Source of the DNA: Cristatella mucedo
Lineage: Eukaryota; Bryozoa; Phylactolaemata; Cristatellidae
Length of the DNA: 64,000 nt
NCBI GenBank assembly: GCA_009760855.2
Contig: WPIO01000136.1
Coordinates: 517,001-581,000, forward strand
Direction of reading: 5' to 3'
Positions 42,601 through 55,911 of this stretch are shown piece after piece. Made by a program: the position numbers and the translations under genes. A model generated the notes under the pieces. The model worked only from the letters and a program-made list of their open reading frames with translations, was not told the DNA's origin and did no database searches. Every line of letters begins with the position of its first letter. Within the stretch, counting starts at the first letter, position 1.

Positions 42601-45600
42601 CCTAGCTGCAGAGTTTTACACCAGCTGTAGTCGCCTGATTGCAAATGCCTGTAGGCCAGCAAGCAGTGAGCTACAGAAGTCAAGACGGGATGTCACAAAT
42701 GCATGCACCAACTTAGACGCGGTATCCTTATCTAAACAAGCCCGAATTTTAGCAATGTTATGTATCTGAAAGTAGGCAGACACGATTGTGGAGCTGACAT
42801 GGTCGTCTAACGAGAGGTCACTTTGGAACATGACACCTAGATTTCGAGCTGAATCAACAGGAGATATGCTGGCAGAGCCAATTTTTTAATTTAGTATAAC
42901 TAAGAGCTTTACTTGTTGCAGTAACCAAAGGTTTATTGAACATTTAGTGAAATTAATGGAAAGCACTATCGAAATAAGACGCATAAGAACACATAATCTT
43001 TTAAGTCTTGATATTATATGCAGTAATACGATTCGCGATGCTGAGGAGCCAGTGGTTGTTGCAATGACATACGACCAGGATGCGGCAGTGAGATAATCCA
43101 TAATTTGAGTGATAGGAATGATATATTCGTATAGCGTGCTCACATAACTCAATCTCTTCCTAGTATTTCACATATCGTGAAAGGAAAGCATTGTCAAATG
43201 ATTATTGCAAGCATGCACAATTTGAACGAGCATAATAATGATTAGAGGTAGCATAGACGTTGTCAACATGCAAATATGGTTAGTGGTATGGTGCAAGGCA
43301 TAAGTACACAAAGAATAAATCCTAAAGACCCACCAAATGCTGTGAGAAACATGTGCGTTTTAGCTTTTTTTAAATGTCGTCAAGTCAGGAAATGTCGTGA
43401 CATCAGTCGGAAATGAGTTACAAGCTTTGGGGGCATTAGGAATGAATGCGAAATCAAAAAATGATTTGAAGTTTATTCAACGGATTAACGCCGAGCGATT
43501 ACGAGTCAGAAGAGCGGCTTTTCTTCTTCCTGGGAGCCTGGTGGGAGAGCAAGTTTGATTGGTAGGCTTGAGCCATAAAATGAAGACACCTAAAAGTAAG
43601 GGACAGAACCTTGAAGTCGATGAACTGCTTGATTAGAGGACAGTGCAGATCAGCGAGAAGTGACGAGAGTGACCGAAAAGTCTCTCTGTAGGGTTTGGAA
43701 ACAACTATTAGCACCAGATAGCAGAGGCTAGTAGACCAGCTTGCAGAAGTCGATAAGGGACGTTACAAATGCATGGACAAATTCGGACGTGTATCCTTGT
43801 ATAAGCATGCCCGAATTTTCGCAGTTAGCTTTTTTAGTCGGCTTGATTAGATAAGGATACCCTAGCAGAACTGACCGGTGCATTTGTGAGATCCTTTATA
43901 AACCTCTGTTACGCACAGTATGCCAATGTGTTCATACCTGTACACTAAGATGCTTACGAAAGGTTAAAATCTCGGCATCTTGGCTTTTCTGTCGTGTACG
44001 TGGCAACTACCACTTTACACTAATTCTCACCTTGGACCTGCACTGCCTCCTCATTAAACAGTGCATTGTCAAGTTCAAGGTTTGAATCACTCGCTATAAG
44101 GTCCCTTTATTCTCTTGCTCTGGATTATGTGTCCGAGATACTTTCCAGCAGGGTTTCGCATGGTCTCAGCTGCTTAGTTGTTTGTATGCACCTCCAACCA
44201 ATCCCTGATCTTTAGAAGACCATGTTGTTAGCTCGCAACTTCACAAAGCCTGGAACTCACTCCTGAATGAGGCCGATGCCTCCTAAATTGACGGAATTTA
44301 AAAAGAAGTTAAATACCTGTGGATTCTTCATAGTATTAACTGCGTTAGTTTAAACTGTCCTTTGCAAATTAATGTCTACAGGCACTGTACGTTTAATAAC
44401 TAAACAATTAAAATTATTTCTTCCCAGAATACGTAAAGTGTCTAAAAAGATGTGTTGTTCTCTTCAAGGGCTATGCAAATGCATAATTATTACTAACATA
44501 GTAGCAGCACTATTTTCATGTGATCAGACTTGGTAGGCTTGCGAAGCACATCCATAATGCACCTGCCAAATGGTTAGTGCATTTGTGAATTCATGCGGGT
44601 TCCTTTTTTTTGTTTAGATAAAGATACCACGTCAAAGTTGGTCCATGCATTTGTGACATCCCGTCTTGACTTCTGCAACTCGCTGCTTGCTGGCATACCG
44701 GCATGTGCAATCAGGCGACTACAGCTGGTGTAAAACTCTGCATGTAGGCTTGCTTGTCGTGAGCGTCTCAGTTGCAACATAACTCCACTTCTCGCCAACC
44801 TGCACTGGCTCCTAGTCAAGCAATGGATCACCTTAAAGATTTCGTCGCTCACTTTTAGTTCTCTTCATTCTTTGGCTCTAGCGTGTCTCTCAGATCTACT
44901 GCGCCTCCAGGCCAAGCATCGTACCACCTGCTTTTCGGAATCCAACAATCTAGAAATACCTCGTACAAACCATAAATTTTTTGGAGACCATGCGTTTAGT
45001 TCGCATGCTCCGTAAGCTTGGAACTCACTCCCGACTTGCGTCAGAACATTCCCTGACTTGTCCACATTTAAAAAGGAGTTAAAAGCACACCTATTTATGA
45101 CAGCATTTAGTGGTTCCCTGTGACTCGTCCTTCATGTGCTTATCTGTGCTGACACTGTGCATGCTGCCACTAACCACACTTGCATGCTGACCCTGTGCAT
45201 GTCACCCCTAACCATGTTATTCATGTTGTTTATCCAGCATGATATTACTTGTCATTCAATCGCGTTTCCCTTTGCAGCAAATGTAAAGCACTTAAGAAAG
45301 AGATTGAGTTCTCTGAGGGAGCTTTATCAAGTGCATTATTGTTATCATTATTAATATTATTTTTTTCAAGTGGCAAGTTTTTTCCTCAAATTAATCCTAT
45401 GACTGCTCAAGGGTGGTTCCTCCTTAAGATTTTCTGTAAAAGCTTGCAGTTAGTTGACTGTATTTAATTTGTGTTGACAGAGCGCAGAGCAGAATTACGG
45501 TGCACCCAGACTCAGGCTCAGACCTATGATTTGCCCGGGATCAGACAATAGTGGCAAGGCTCAATGAGCTCTTCTTTGGATTGAAATGGCCATCATATCA

Positions 45601-48600
45601 TACAAAATGGCCACCTTGAATCGCCCTTGGATCGGTCCAGGGGGGGGCAGGTTGTATTGGCCGTTTTTCTTGCGCTAACGAACAGTTAAAAATTCGCGTG
45701 CCCACATGTTTGTGCGCACCTGTGTGCAAAAAAATCAGAGCGTTTGTGCGTGTACTGCAATAAGGAAGGCCAGTTCTAGCATACGGGATCTAAAGCCCTT
45801 TAAATTCGAACGATGTTAGAGTGTAGATTGTGTGCAAAGAGTTGTTTCGTGTGGGCCTCATTTATAATACCGCAGTGCCTCCTTTCCATAATAAGTAAAT
45901 TTCCTAGAAATTGATTCGGTTCAATTAGGGCACTATATAATGGCCCATTACTATTATCATCAAAATTTGCAAGTCTTTTCTCTGGCCAAAACTTATTATT
46001 TGCATGCATTCCAAAGAAAAAAGACTACTCCGTGATGCTACCACTGTTGCGCTAGCAAACGCAGGTTGAAACAAAACGGGAAATTCAGCCGTACCTGTCG
46101 CAGACCGTGATCATAAAGCATTCGAGCTGATACCAGCTCTGGAAGTGCCATCGGTACCTCCTCGAGGTGCCTCTCAAAGAATGCCAGTGTCTTTGCCGAT
46201 CTCTGTTGGTATTCTGCATTTCCCACGATTGCCGCCAAGCGAAGCAGGTTGCCGGCCGCTATAGAGCTGGCACTGGGTTCTGCACCGTCTTGTTCTGTGT
46301 GAAAAAAATTGCACGTGTCGCGCCAGCCTTCAAATTTTTCTTCAACCTACTGAAGACTTAGACCCACTCCAACATGAGGGGCATGGGGGGGGGAGGCGCT
46401 GCGCGTGTCCTTTGGCCTCGCCGTGGTCGTACCTTCTTTCATTCGAGCGACGATTGTAGAGTCGCTCGCGCTAGTGTTGAAGTAAGCTCCGTGCTCAGCG
46501 TCCCAGAACAGTTCGTCTTGCCTCTGCTGGAGCTTTTCGGCGAACTCGAGCCACGTGTCGTCAAACACTGTCTCGTACAAATCCAGCAGTCCTCGAATGA
46601 CGAACGCATAGTCTTCGGCAAAACCTTGAATGGGCTTTTCCCTGCAAGCGGCCCGACATAGGTCAGGGTCACGACATAGGTCAGGGCCACGAAGATCCAC
46701 GAAAGCGCTCACCGAGGTGCGGCAGTGTTACACAATAGACCGAATGTAAGTAATCGGCTTAAAGATTATCTACAATTGTATGTGGCTGACCCGAATAGAT
46801 GATTTTTCATCTTAATTATCAAGCTCGAATAGAAGGATGGTAGCGGTACAATTAGTAATTAATAATTTTCGTCCTCTCTTTAAAAAAAAGTCTCGCCCTT
46901 GGAGCAACGGTCTGCAAGTCGGCGAGTCCTAGCACTGAGCTTGAGCTGCTGTATACGTGCTAGCGAGTCGGCTGACAGTCACCTGTCGCATCAGCCGTAT
47001 TGTATAAGCTATTGTTGCGCTTTTTTTCTATTACGGTGTTGCTGTTAGTGCTACGAGCAGGATATCGACCGCTGTGTTTTTATCGTTGGCGTATTGCAAG
47101 CTTCAGGCCTTTGCTAAATGCACGCCGCTATCCAAATTAGTGAGAGTCGCTGCAGTCGTACGACTGGTGTCAGAAGTAGGATTACCCCGTTTCTTAGCAT
47201 AGGAGGTAAGGTGTTCGCTCTTCACTACTCGTGTAGTGGGTTAAAGTCCTGCAGTGAGTGATAAAGGATCGCCCACTGCAAGTGATTATATAGCTGTAAA
47301 ATCTCTTCTACCGCTACTAGAGCTCACGGCCTGTGGACTCGCTTCGCTGAGTCATTGACATCTGTAATACGTCACTCCCGGAAGTACTGATCGCCATCCT
47401 GCCGGGTGACGGAAGGATGAACGGACTTTCTAGCTTTAATTAGTAGGGTTATAATGAGGTTGTAAAATCAGCTCAGCTTAAGAAAATAATCTATTAGATC
47501 TACTTTTTCTGGGGCTTCAAGCGCAGTGATATTCACCCAACTTCTTTTTAATAACTTTGGGTATTCCACTGATTTCTTTTCTGAGACTGCTCATGAGCTG
47601 TCCTCAGATATGCTTACTCAAAACACGATCTTCTTAGCAGAAGGCGACATGTTGCCATTGGTCAATACATACTGGCGGACCTTCTTCGGGGGTCATTAAG
47701 AACTCACTGCCTCCTGCGTTCACCCTATCAACAGCTTGGCTTTCAAAGCTACTACCCGTAAGTTTAAAGCATCTTTTAGCACTCGTTGCGGTAGTAGCTT
47801 TCTCGCTGCGCGCGTCGGCATGTAGTGAAAGTTCAACATCGGCCGTTATAAAGGTTCCATTTAAATTCGTAACGCCCTATGTCTGCCGGGTCGACTCCAT
47901 GTTGCCTAACATGCAAGCTACTTAATCGGTGTCTCGAGATTATTGAACAGCCTCGTACATTTCGCCTGTTGAATGTCAGCTCACTAAAAACCAAGGCGTT
48001 GGTCATACGCCTTCAGGCTGTCAAAGAGAAGCTTAATGCATTTCGGCTGACCGAAACTTGGATGACGCCCGCCCTGCTCTGGTAGCTCAATATCTGACAC
48101 CACTCCACCCGGATTCTCGATTTTCAGTCGATGCAATCTGACGAGTTTGGTGGCGGGATTGCTATTTTTGCTCATGAATCGTTTGTCTACAGGACATACG
48201 TTTTCTTTGTACGATCGATCGTCTGAATCAGTTGCCATCAGATTCCCATGCATCTCTCTCCTTAGATCTACCAACATCCATCTGGCTTTCTATCCTGGTC
48301 GAAGGAGTTTTTGGAGTTCCTCACTAAAATATTTGCGTGTGACAGGCCAAAGTCGATTGCAGGAGACTGCAACATTTACTCTGAAAGCCCTAGTAACTTC
48401 CAGATCTACTCATTTATTGAGTGTCTATAGAACTTTAGTTTGATCCAATACGTTAATCATGCACGTTAATCTACTTACATTGGTGGCCATATTCTGGATC
48501 TCGTTATCACTAAGAATGTTTGCCCTACTGGCCTAGTTGTTTGCCCACTGTCAATCGAGGATCCTAATTCAGTCTATTAAATTGTCCTGTTCCTTTGTAG

Positions 48601-51600
48601 CTGGAAGGTAACTTCCAATTTGTCCAGCAACGCCACTTTAAAGGCATTGACTCGGTGAAATTTTGTTAATCTATCCGTGAGGCAAATCTCGGTTGGCACT
48701 CAGACTCGACAGACAGCCTTGATACCCTGACTAATGCAGTGAACATGACACTTAAGAGTGCTCTTGACTAGCATACTCTAACGTACATTCTGTCCGTGTA
48801 CAGAGTTGTAGAGATTCCTTTTAATTAACGGAATAAAATTCAAAAGATACGCCATGTTACCCAAGCGTTTAAACACCGCTTCAGGAAGTCTGGGTCTGAT
48901 GAAATTCTAGCCAGTCTCAAAGAATTTCTGCGAGTCTACACCCAGCAGCTTAGAAAAGCCAGTAATTGTTTCATTTGAAAACTGAAATGCTGCCAGTTGG
49001 ACCCAAAATAGATTCACAAAAAATATATAATTCATTTATATAGCGCCCTAAGAGAACCTAATCTCTATTCAGGCGCTTCACATATGCCTCGGGGCTCGAG
49101 CCCACGACCTCAGTTAGACCTTGGTCGGGGCGAGTACCTTAACCGCTATACCAAACCAGCTCGGCGCAAGACAGTTACCAATTTGCTTTTCAATTCCGAG
49201 AGGTCATTCCCCACATACTAAGGGCTCGGCCGACTAGTTTTAAGCCTTCTTCGTTGAGAAAAGTACGAACATTCGTGCATGCCCCCAAACCCCCGTCGGA
49301 CTAAAGCAATTGCTGAGTCGCAAGCTCCGACTTTCTTTAAGATTCTCCAAGGTTTCTGCATGCGTTGTGACTACCTTCATGAAGTCTAGTAAAAAGAGCT
49401 CGTACTTCCTGAAAATCATATACCACCCCCTCTGCGATCTTCACTTGCAGAAAAACGTAGCCCTGCCGTAACTGAGATTTGTAATGCTTCTGCGGAAAAG
49501 GGGCGTGTACCCAAGTCCTTCAAATCGGCCATGTTAGACCAATATTTTCAAAAGCCTGGATTATGTTCCGAGGTCCTGGAAAAATGTCACCCAGGTTTCA
49601 TTCCTTCCTTGTTTTTTCACACTCTTGAACAAATTCTTCCTAAGTAGCTTGTAGCACACATTAGATAGAATACATTGCCAGAAAAATTATTTCAGTCAGG
49701 ATTCAGGCAGCACCACTCAAACTGGAACTGCTCTCCTACGTATAGCTCGGTATATCCTAGGCAGCTGCGATGACCTGAATGTCATTGCCCTAGCCCTATT
49801 GAATCTATCAGCTGCCTACAACACTATCGATCACAATATCCTACTTGAATAATTGAGAACAGCTATCGGTCTTGAAGATCAGGCACTGGCGTGTTTCAAA
49901 TCATAATTGTCTGGTCGTGTTTAATCAGCGTAGTGTGGCGGTCAGATATCATTCACCTGCCCAGTCACCTGTGGAATCTCGCAGGCATAGTCCTCCTTCG
50001 GTCCTTTGCTAATTACACTAAACTACACTTTCCCATTTACACTAAACCTCTAGGAAAATCTATTCAAGCCAATGGAATCGGCTTTCACTGTTATGCTGAC
50101 AATCCTCAACTGTATTGCCATTTAAACCATGAAAATCTAATACAGCAACTGATCAACTAAATGCTTGTCTGCAAACTCAACGAGGGTAAAACGGAACTTC
50201 TACTCATAGGATAGATATCCAAGGGTTGGACTAGAAAGCTTTGCTCAGGTCATAGGCGATGCTGTCGTGCAACTATCATCGTGGGCTCAGAATTTAGGTG
50301 TCGTCTTTGACACTCGTCACCTAAGTCTTGAAAACTTCAATAAGAAGCCATCAAATTAAGCCTCCACAGCAAGCCATCACATCCAATCCCTATCTAAGGT
50401 TAAGGGACTTTCTACCATGGTGGGTTGCACACAAATTAACTACCTTCCTCGTTCTGTCTCGGCTAGGCTATTACAATTTCTTTTTGGCTGTTACCGACAA
50501 ATTTATTAGACCACTGCAGCTTGTTATGAATATGACTGCAAGAGTAGTTAAAAAATCCCACCGGTTTGACTATGTGTCTCTTTTGCTGCAGAAACTTTGG
50601 TGGCTTCTGGTTGATGAACGGATATGGAGTACGGTTCTTACGCTGACCCAAAAGGCCCACCACGGCTTGGCTCCTCCACACCTAGCTGAACTTTCGTACC
50701 AGTTTCAGCCCCTCGTACTACCAGGGCTTCTGTGGACAATATATCAGGGGTTTAATTCCCTCGCTTAAAGACCATTGGCGACAGAAGCTTTTGTTCTGCA
50801 GGTTCTCGACCATGTAACTCACTTTCACAGCTCTTACGCAACGACATCTACTGTCTCGCTGCCGATTTCGGCACATCCTTCCCAGCCGTCCTGAGCTGCT
50901 ACTTCCATGGAAATACCCAGCAACTCAATCAAAAGCACTTAAGCTTTGAGTGGACTTAAAAAAAACTCCTGAGGAGCACCCACATAGTTATTGTGGTTAT
51001 ATTGAGTTACAGCTGGAGATATTTTGCATTAAATTTATTACAAAATCCATTATATGATAAGCAATTTATTTATTATTTAGCTCGTCAACCTACAATTAAA
51101 ACTGCTTAGTTTTCCACACCTGTAAATCAGACTAGACTTGTCAAATATGTACTAAATATTAGTAAATGTGTCTCAGTAATTTTAAAGTATGTGTGGCACC
51201 AACGCTTATACCTGTGCAAATCTATATATGAATCTCCATCTCGTTCATTACAAAATACAAATAAGTCTATTTAAAAAATGGTGATCAACAGTGACCTCTT
51301 GAAACGTAAGCAAGTCTAACGATGAACAAATTTAGATAGTAATAGTGCTAGATAGTAATTGAACGAATTTAGATAGTAATTGTGCCTAAAAAAACTTCAG
51401 ATGCGAACGTTTGCCAGTTTTGATAACGATTTTTCAGAATGCAGTTAAATTGATCTGTAATGAAACCTGTACATAGGATGCCAGCGTATGGAACTCAGTA
51501 GTAGCTTGCATATGAGAATAGTGCATATTCTCTGTTATTTTGGTTAAAAGTAAGAGCTTACGTTTCTGACTCGCATATTTTTGAGTCCACATGCACTAAA

Positions 51601-54142
51601 TTAGCTGCCAGTAGGCCGGACATTATGATGAACTTACAATTGCGTTACAGCATATCCGTCACCATAGCAGCTTCGCGTCAGGATGTTTGAGGGCTCGTCA
51701 TATAGATGGTCCTTGATAAATTGTGCTATTTCAATGGCTTTTTCTGCATACTTGCCTTTGTTGAACACTTGGGAGCAGCGTGCATATGCAGAAAGCATTA
51801 GTCCTAAAATGAATCGCAGTAGCCATATTATCTTTCCATGCCAATTTCCAGAAACAAAGCAACTAATCTGGCTTCCCCGGACACTGAAACACTGCTGCCT
51901 GAAACACTGCTGCCAGTGCCACTTTAACTATGATCACAACACTGGGCTACTTACAATATACCCGATATTAGCCCAGGTTGGCGAAGCTAGTCCTGGTGAT
52001 GGGCCTTTGTAGCTGGTGTGCTGGTACAGATTTTGGTGCTACCCCGATGAAAATGTAGCGAAAAGTTTGGAGCGTTATTATGAAGAGTCTGAGCACAAGA
52101 AGCACATTACACTGCAAAGGTTTGCCCGTGTCTGTAGTAACAGCTTTAACAGGGTGATACAAAATATGGTAGGTAGTTTTTGTGGGTTTGAAGAACCGTG
52201 AGCAAAAGAACTGTGCAAGTCATTATGTGTCTTATACTTTAAGTTGCGAATTCTTAGTAGCAAGATTCGGGCAAAATAACGCTGAAAAAGGGCCGTGTAA
52301 AATCGTTATTAAAAGACATTCATAGAGCGCCCAAAGTAAATTCGGTCTCTTTCTGAGCTCGTTAGACAAGCTGTAAAGGTAGGGTGACACTTGGATAAGG
52401 ATAAAAATAATAAGGATAATATTGCATTTGTATAGCACCCTCAGAGAACTAAATCTCTCCTAGGCACTTTACAGATGCTGTATATAAATCGTTACCAAAT
52501 ATTTGATGGTAACATCCTCAAGCAGCAGACACAGCACGCAGCCGGAACGAGTAAGGAAGCAGGTACATGCATACAAAGGACAAATCACAAAGACCCACCA
52601 AATGCTAGAATATAAACATTGCGTTTTAAACTTCTTTTTAAATGTCACCATGTCAGAGGACGTTGTGACGTGTTTCGGTAGTTAGTTCCAGGTTTTGGGA
52701 GCATACGAACCCAAAAAATGATAACATCCAAAATGTCAGCACTCATACGTACACGTTAGGACAATTCACACGTACTGAGTAGACGCTGTGAGAGACATGG
52801 TTTTTTGCTTTTATGTAAATATCTTCAAGTCAGTGGATTTCGTGATGTGTGTCGGAAATGATTTATAGGCTTTTTGGAGCATACGAACTAAAGGCGTGGC
52901 CTCCAAAAGACTGGAGGCTAGTGAGAGACACAGCTAAGTGACTCGAGTCAGAAGAGCGGGCGATACGTTGCATAGTCTTATTGGAAGTAGTCCTGATGGG
53001 TAGGCGGAGCAAGATGATGAAGGGCTCTAAAAGTGAGTGACGACGTCTTGAAGTATATGCGCTGCTTAAGCGGGAGCCGGCGAAGGTCGGTGACAATGGG
53101 CTTGTTGTGGCAGCAGCCATAATGTTCATGATAGATGAGCCTCGCTGAGCTTTCAACCGGATGTAATTGGTTTAGTGCACAAGCATGAAAAACTGCAAGC
53201 TGAGCATTACCGAAGTCTAGATGGCATCTCACGAATGATATTACAGATCTTGGCATCGAAATCTTTATCATAGCATGCCCCGAGTTGTTGTCATGGTACG
53301 AAGATAAACTTTAGACCGAGTTGTAAGCGTCTAATGGAAGGTCACTTAGGTACAGGACACATTTGATTTCGCGATCTACGCCTTAGGAGATATGCTGGTC
53401 GAGCTCATTTCGAAGGTTAGTTAGTTAGAAGGCTCTTTCCGAATACGGTTATACTAATAGTAATAAAATATGTATGTAGTGTAATAGGAGAATGAAATCA
53501 CTGTTACGGTTCTTCGTGTATAAGCGAGTCAATTTGCTAGTTATTGCATGCACAGTTTTATCACACATCAGTATGTGCTATTAAAGGACAATTTACGCGT
53601 ACGGAGAAAAGCTTCGCGGAACAGCTGCGATATAGTTTCATTAAAACGTTATCAAGTAAGTATGAATTAACTTTGGGCAAACAGGAGAATTTTCTACTGG
53701 CATACAGTGGTCACAATTAATGCCAATCTTTAATTTAATGTATACTGCCTCTCTCTAAAACTCAACGATGTCATAAAAATTAATCAGGGTACAACCTGTG
53801 CCGATCGTTCAATTGCACTAAGAACCTCTTTTCACTGACAAGGTTGCCCCATCTACGTATATATAATCGGCTCCGACTTACGACGGTTCTTCCTTACGAA
53901 AAATTTGAAGATACGAACTCGACCGTGGTCATATAAAAAATCGACAACCAAAATGCATCCACGAAAACTTACAAACTCCATGCGTGGTCAGTAGATTTGA
54001 CAATGCCGAAAACAGCAGTGAGAAAACGATGTCTGACAGCGTCAGTACGTACCATAGTAGAACGTATCGCGTACCATTCTAGACTTACGAAACTTAGACC
54101 AACAGGTTTTCCGGTCCCTGATTATTTCGTAATTCGGGAGTT

Positions 54143-54204
<62 letters not shown>

Positions 54205-55830
54205 CCCAGCCTGCACAGGGCCGGGTTAGCCACTGCCTAGCCATAGACAGATTCGCCACCCACAGCCACTTCTTGACCACCTGTCTTGGCCTGACATTGC
54301 ATCCAGCGCACCTGGACGTGCTGCCAGTGGCTGCTGCCAGGAGTCGGGCATACCCTGGGACGGTTACCAGCTGCCGCCTATGCCGCACGGAGGCAGAGAC
54401 CGCTTGCCACGTGCTGACCCACCCCGGCCGATGCTGCACGCAAATACGGCCCGACACAACCTGGTTCTGGGCCACCTAATTGGAGCTCTTCCGGCCAGCG
54501 AGCTCAACCGCATGTCGGCAGGCCGCCCCCTTCCGCTTGCCGGTGGTCTGGCTCTCAAGCTGGACCTGGTCATTTACAACGGCACTGATTTAGTAATTGT
54601 TTATGTGATGGTGCCATGCGACAGCAGCGACGGTGCTCTGATTATGGCGGCCCGGAACAAGACCGATAAATATGCAGCCATTGCCGGGTCTTTCCTGACC
54701 GCTGGCTACCGGTCGGGAGTGGTGAGGTCCTTCGTGGTCGGGGCTCTTGGCAGCTGGTGGCTAAACAATGAAGCTTGCCTGGCCGACCTCGGCATCCCAC
54801 GCGCGTAAAAGATGGTTTTAAGGCGGCACTACATCTCCGACGCCATTACCGGCTCGGAAGCCGTGTGGACCTTGTTTCTGAACCGGGAGGCCCGGGTAGC
54901 ACCCGCGACCCCAGCAGGGCAGGGCACCGCTGGCTAATGTATATACGCACGTTAAATATTTTAATAAATCTTAATATATATATATATATATATGGACTTT
55001 GTATATATACATATGAAATATATATGTGCGTCTAAAATTTATACATATGAAATTTATATTGAATATATATATATATTTTAATATATATGTATATACATGA
55101 TGATGTTATGTACTGTATGTATGGCGTATATACTGTATCTGGAAATCAGCCCTAGAGTTTTAACGTAAGAGTTCGTACTCTCGTAATGCCGGTTATCATA
55201 GCGGAAATTAAATACCGAGGAATTCAAGAAGATGTAATGCTGCTGCTCTCGATACTGAGCTACTCGGCCCCCTGTCTCTCTCTACGGTGAATGCAGTGAA
55301 AACGAAAGCCAGCAGAGCTGCAGCTAGCTGAGAACGAACTTTGTCCCTTCGACAGAGGAGAGGCTGCAGTTTCTGACGGCCCGAGCGCTGCAACTGTCGC
55401 GGTCATTGCAGAACGTGTTCCACTGGCAACAGGCCCGTTTTCCGACTCTGTTTTTTCCAGTCTTATCGAAAGGACTCTAACTTTACCTTCTTAGCACCAC
55501 AATCCGTCTAATCGATCGTCTTGAAAGTCGCCGCTCACGGGTCTGTTCTACCGAGGTCACTAACATCCGTCAGGTTTCTTCTCTGTCGCCTCGATGGACA
55601 GTCTCATCTTATGCATACCAAGTACGCTCATTCGTTCGAACGAGAATAAGCAAAAATAACTAGACGATGAAGCCACAGTTACAACAAATATGTGTTTCAG
55701 AGGAGGCCAACAAATGGTCCACAAAGTAGTCAAGCTCGAGTGTAGGAGTCATGAATGAGTCCCGCAAAATCATCGCTTTGGTTTTTTTTTAGCTAGCTTG
55801 TCTCTCTCTCTCTCACTCGATCTCTCTCTC

Positions 55831-55911
<81 letters not shown>

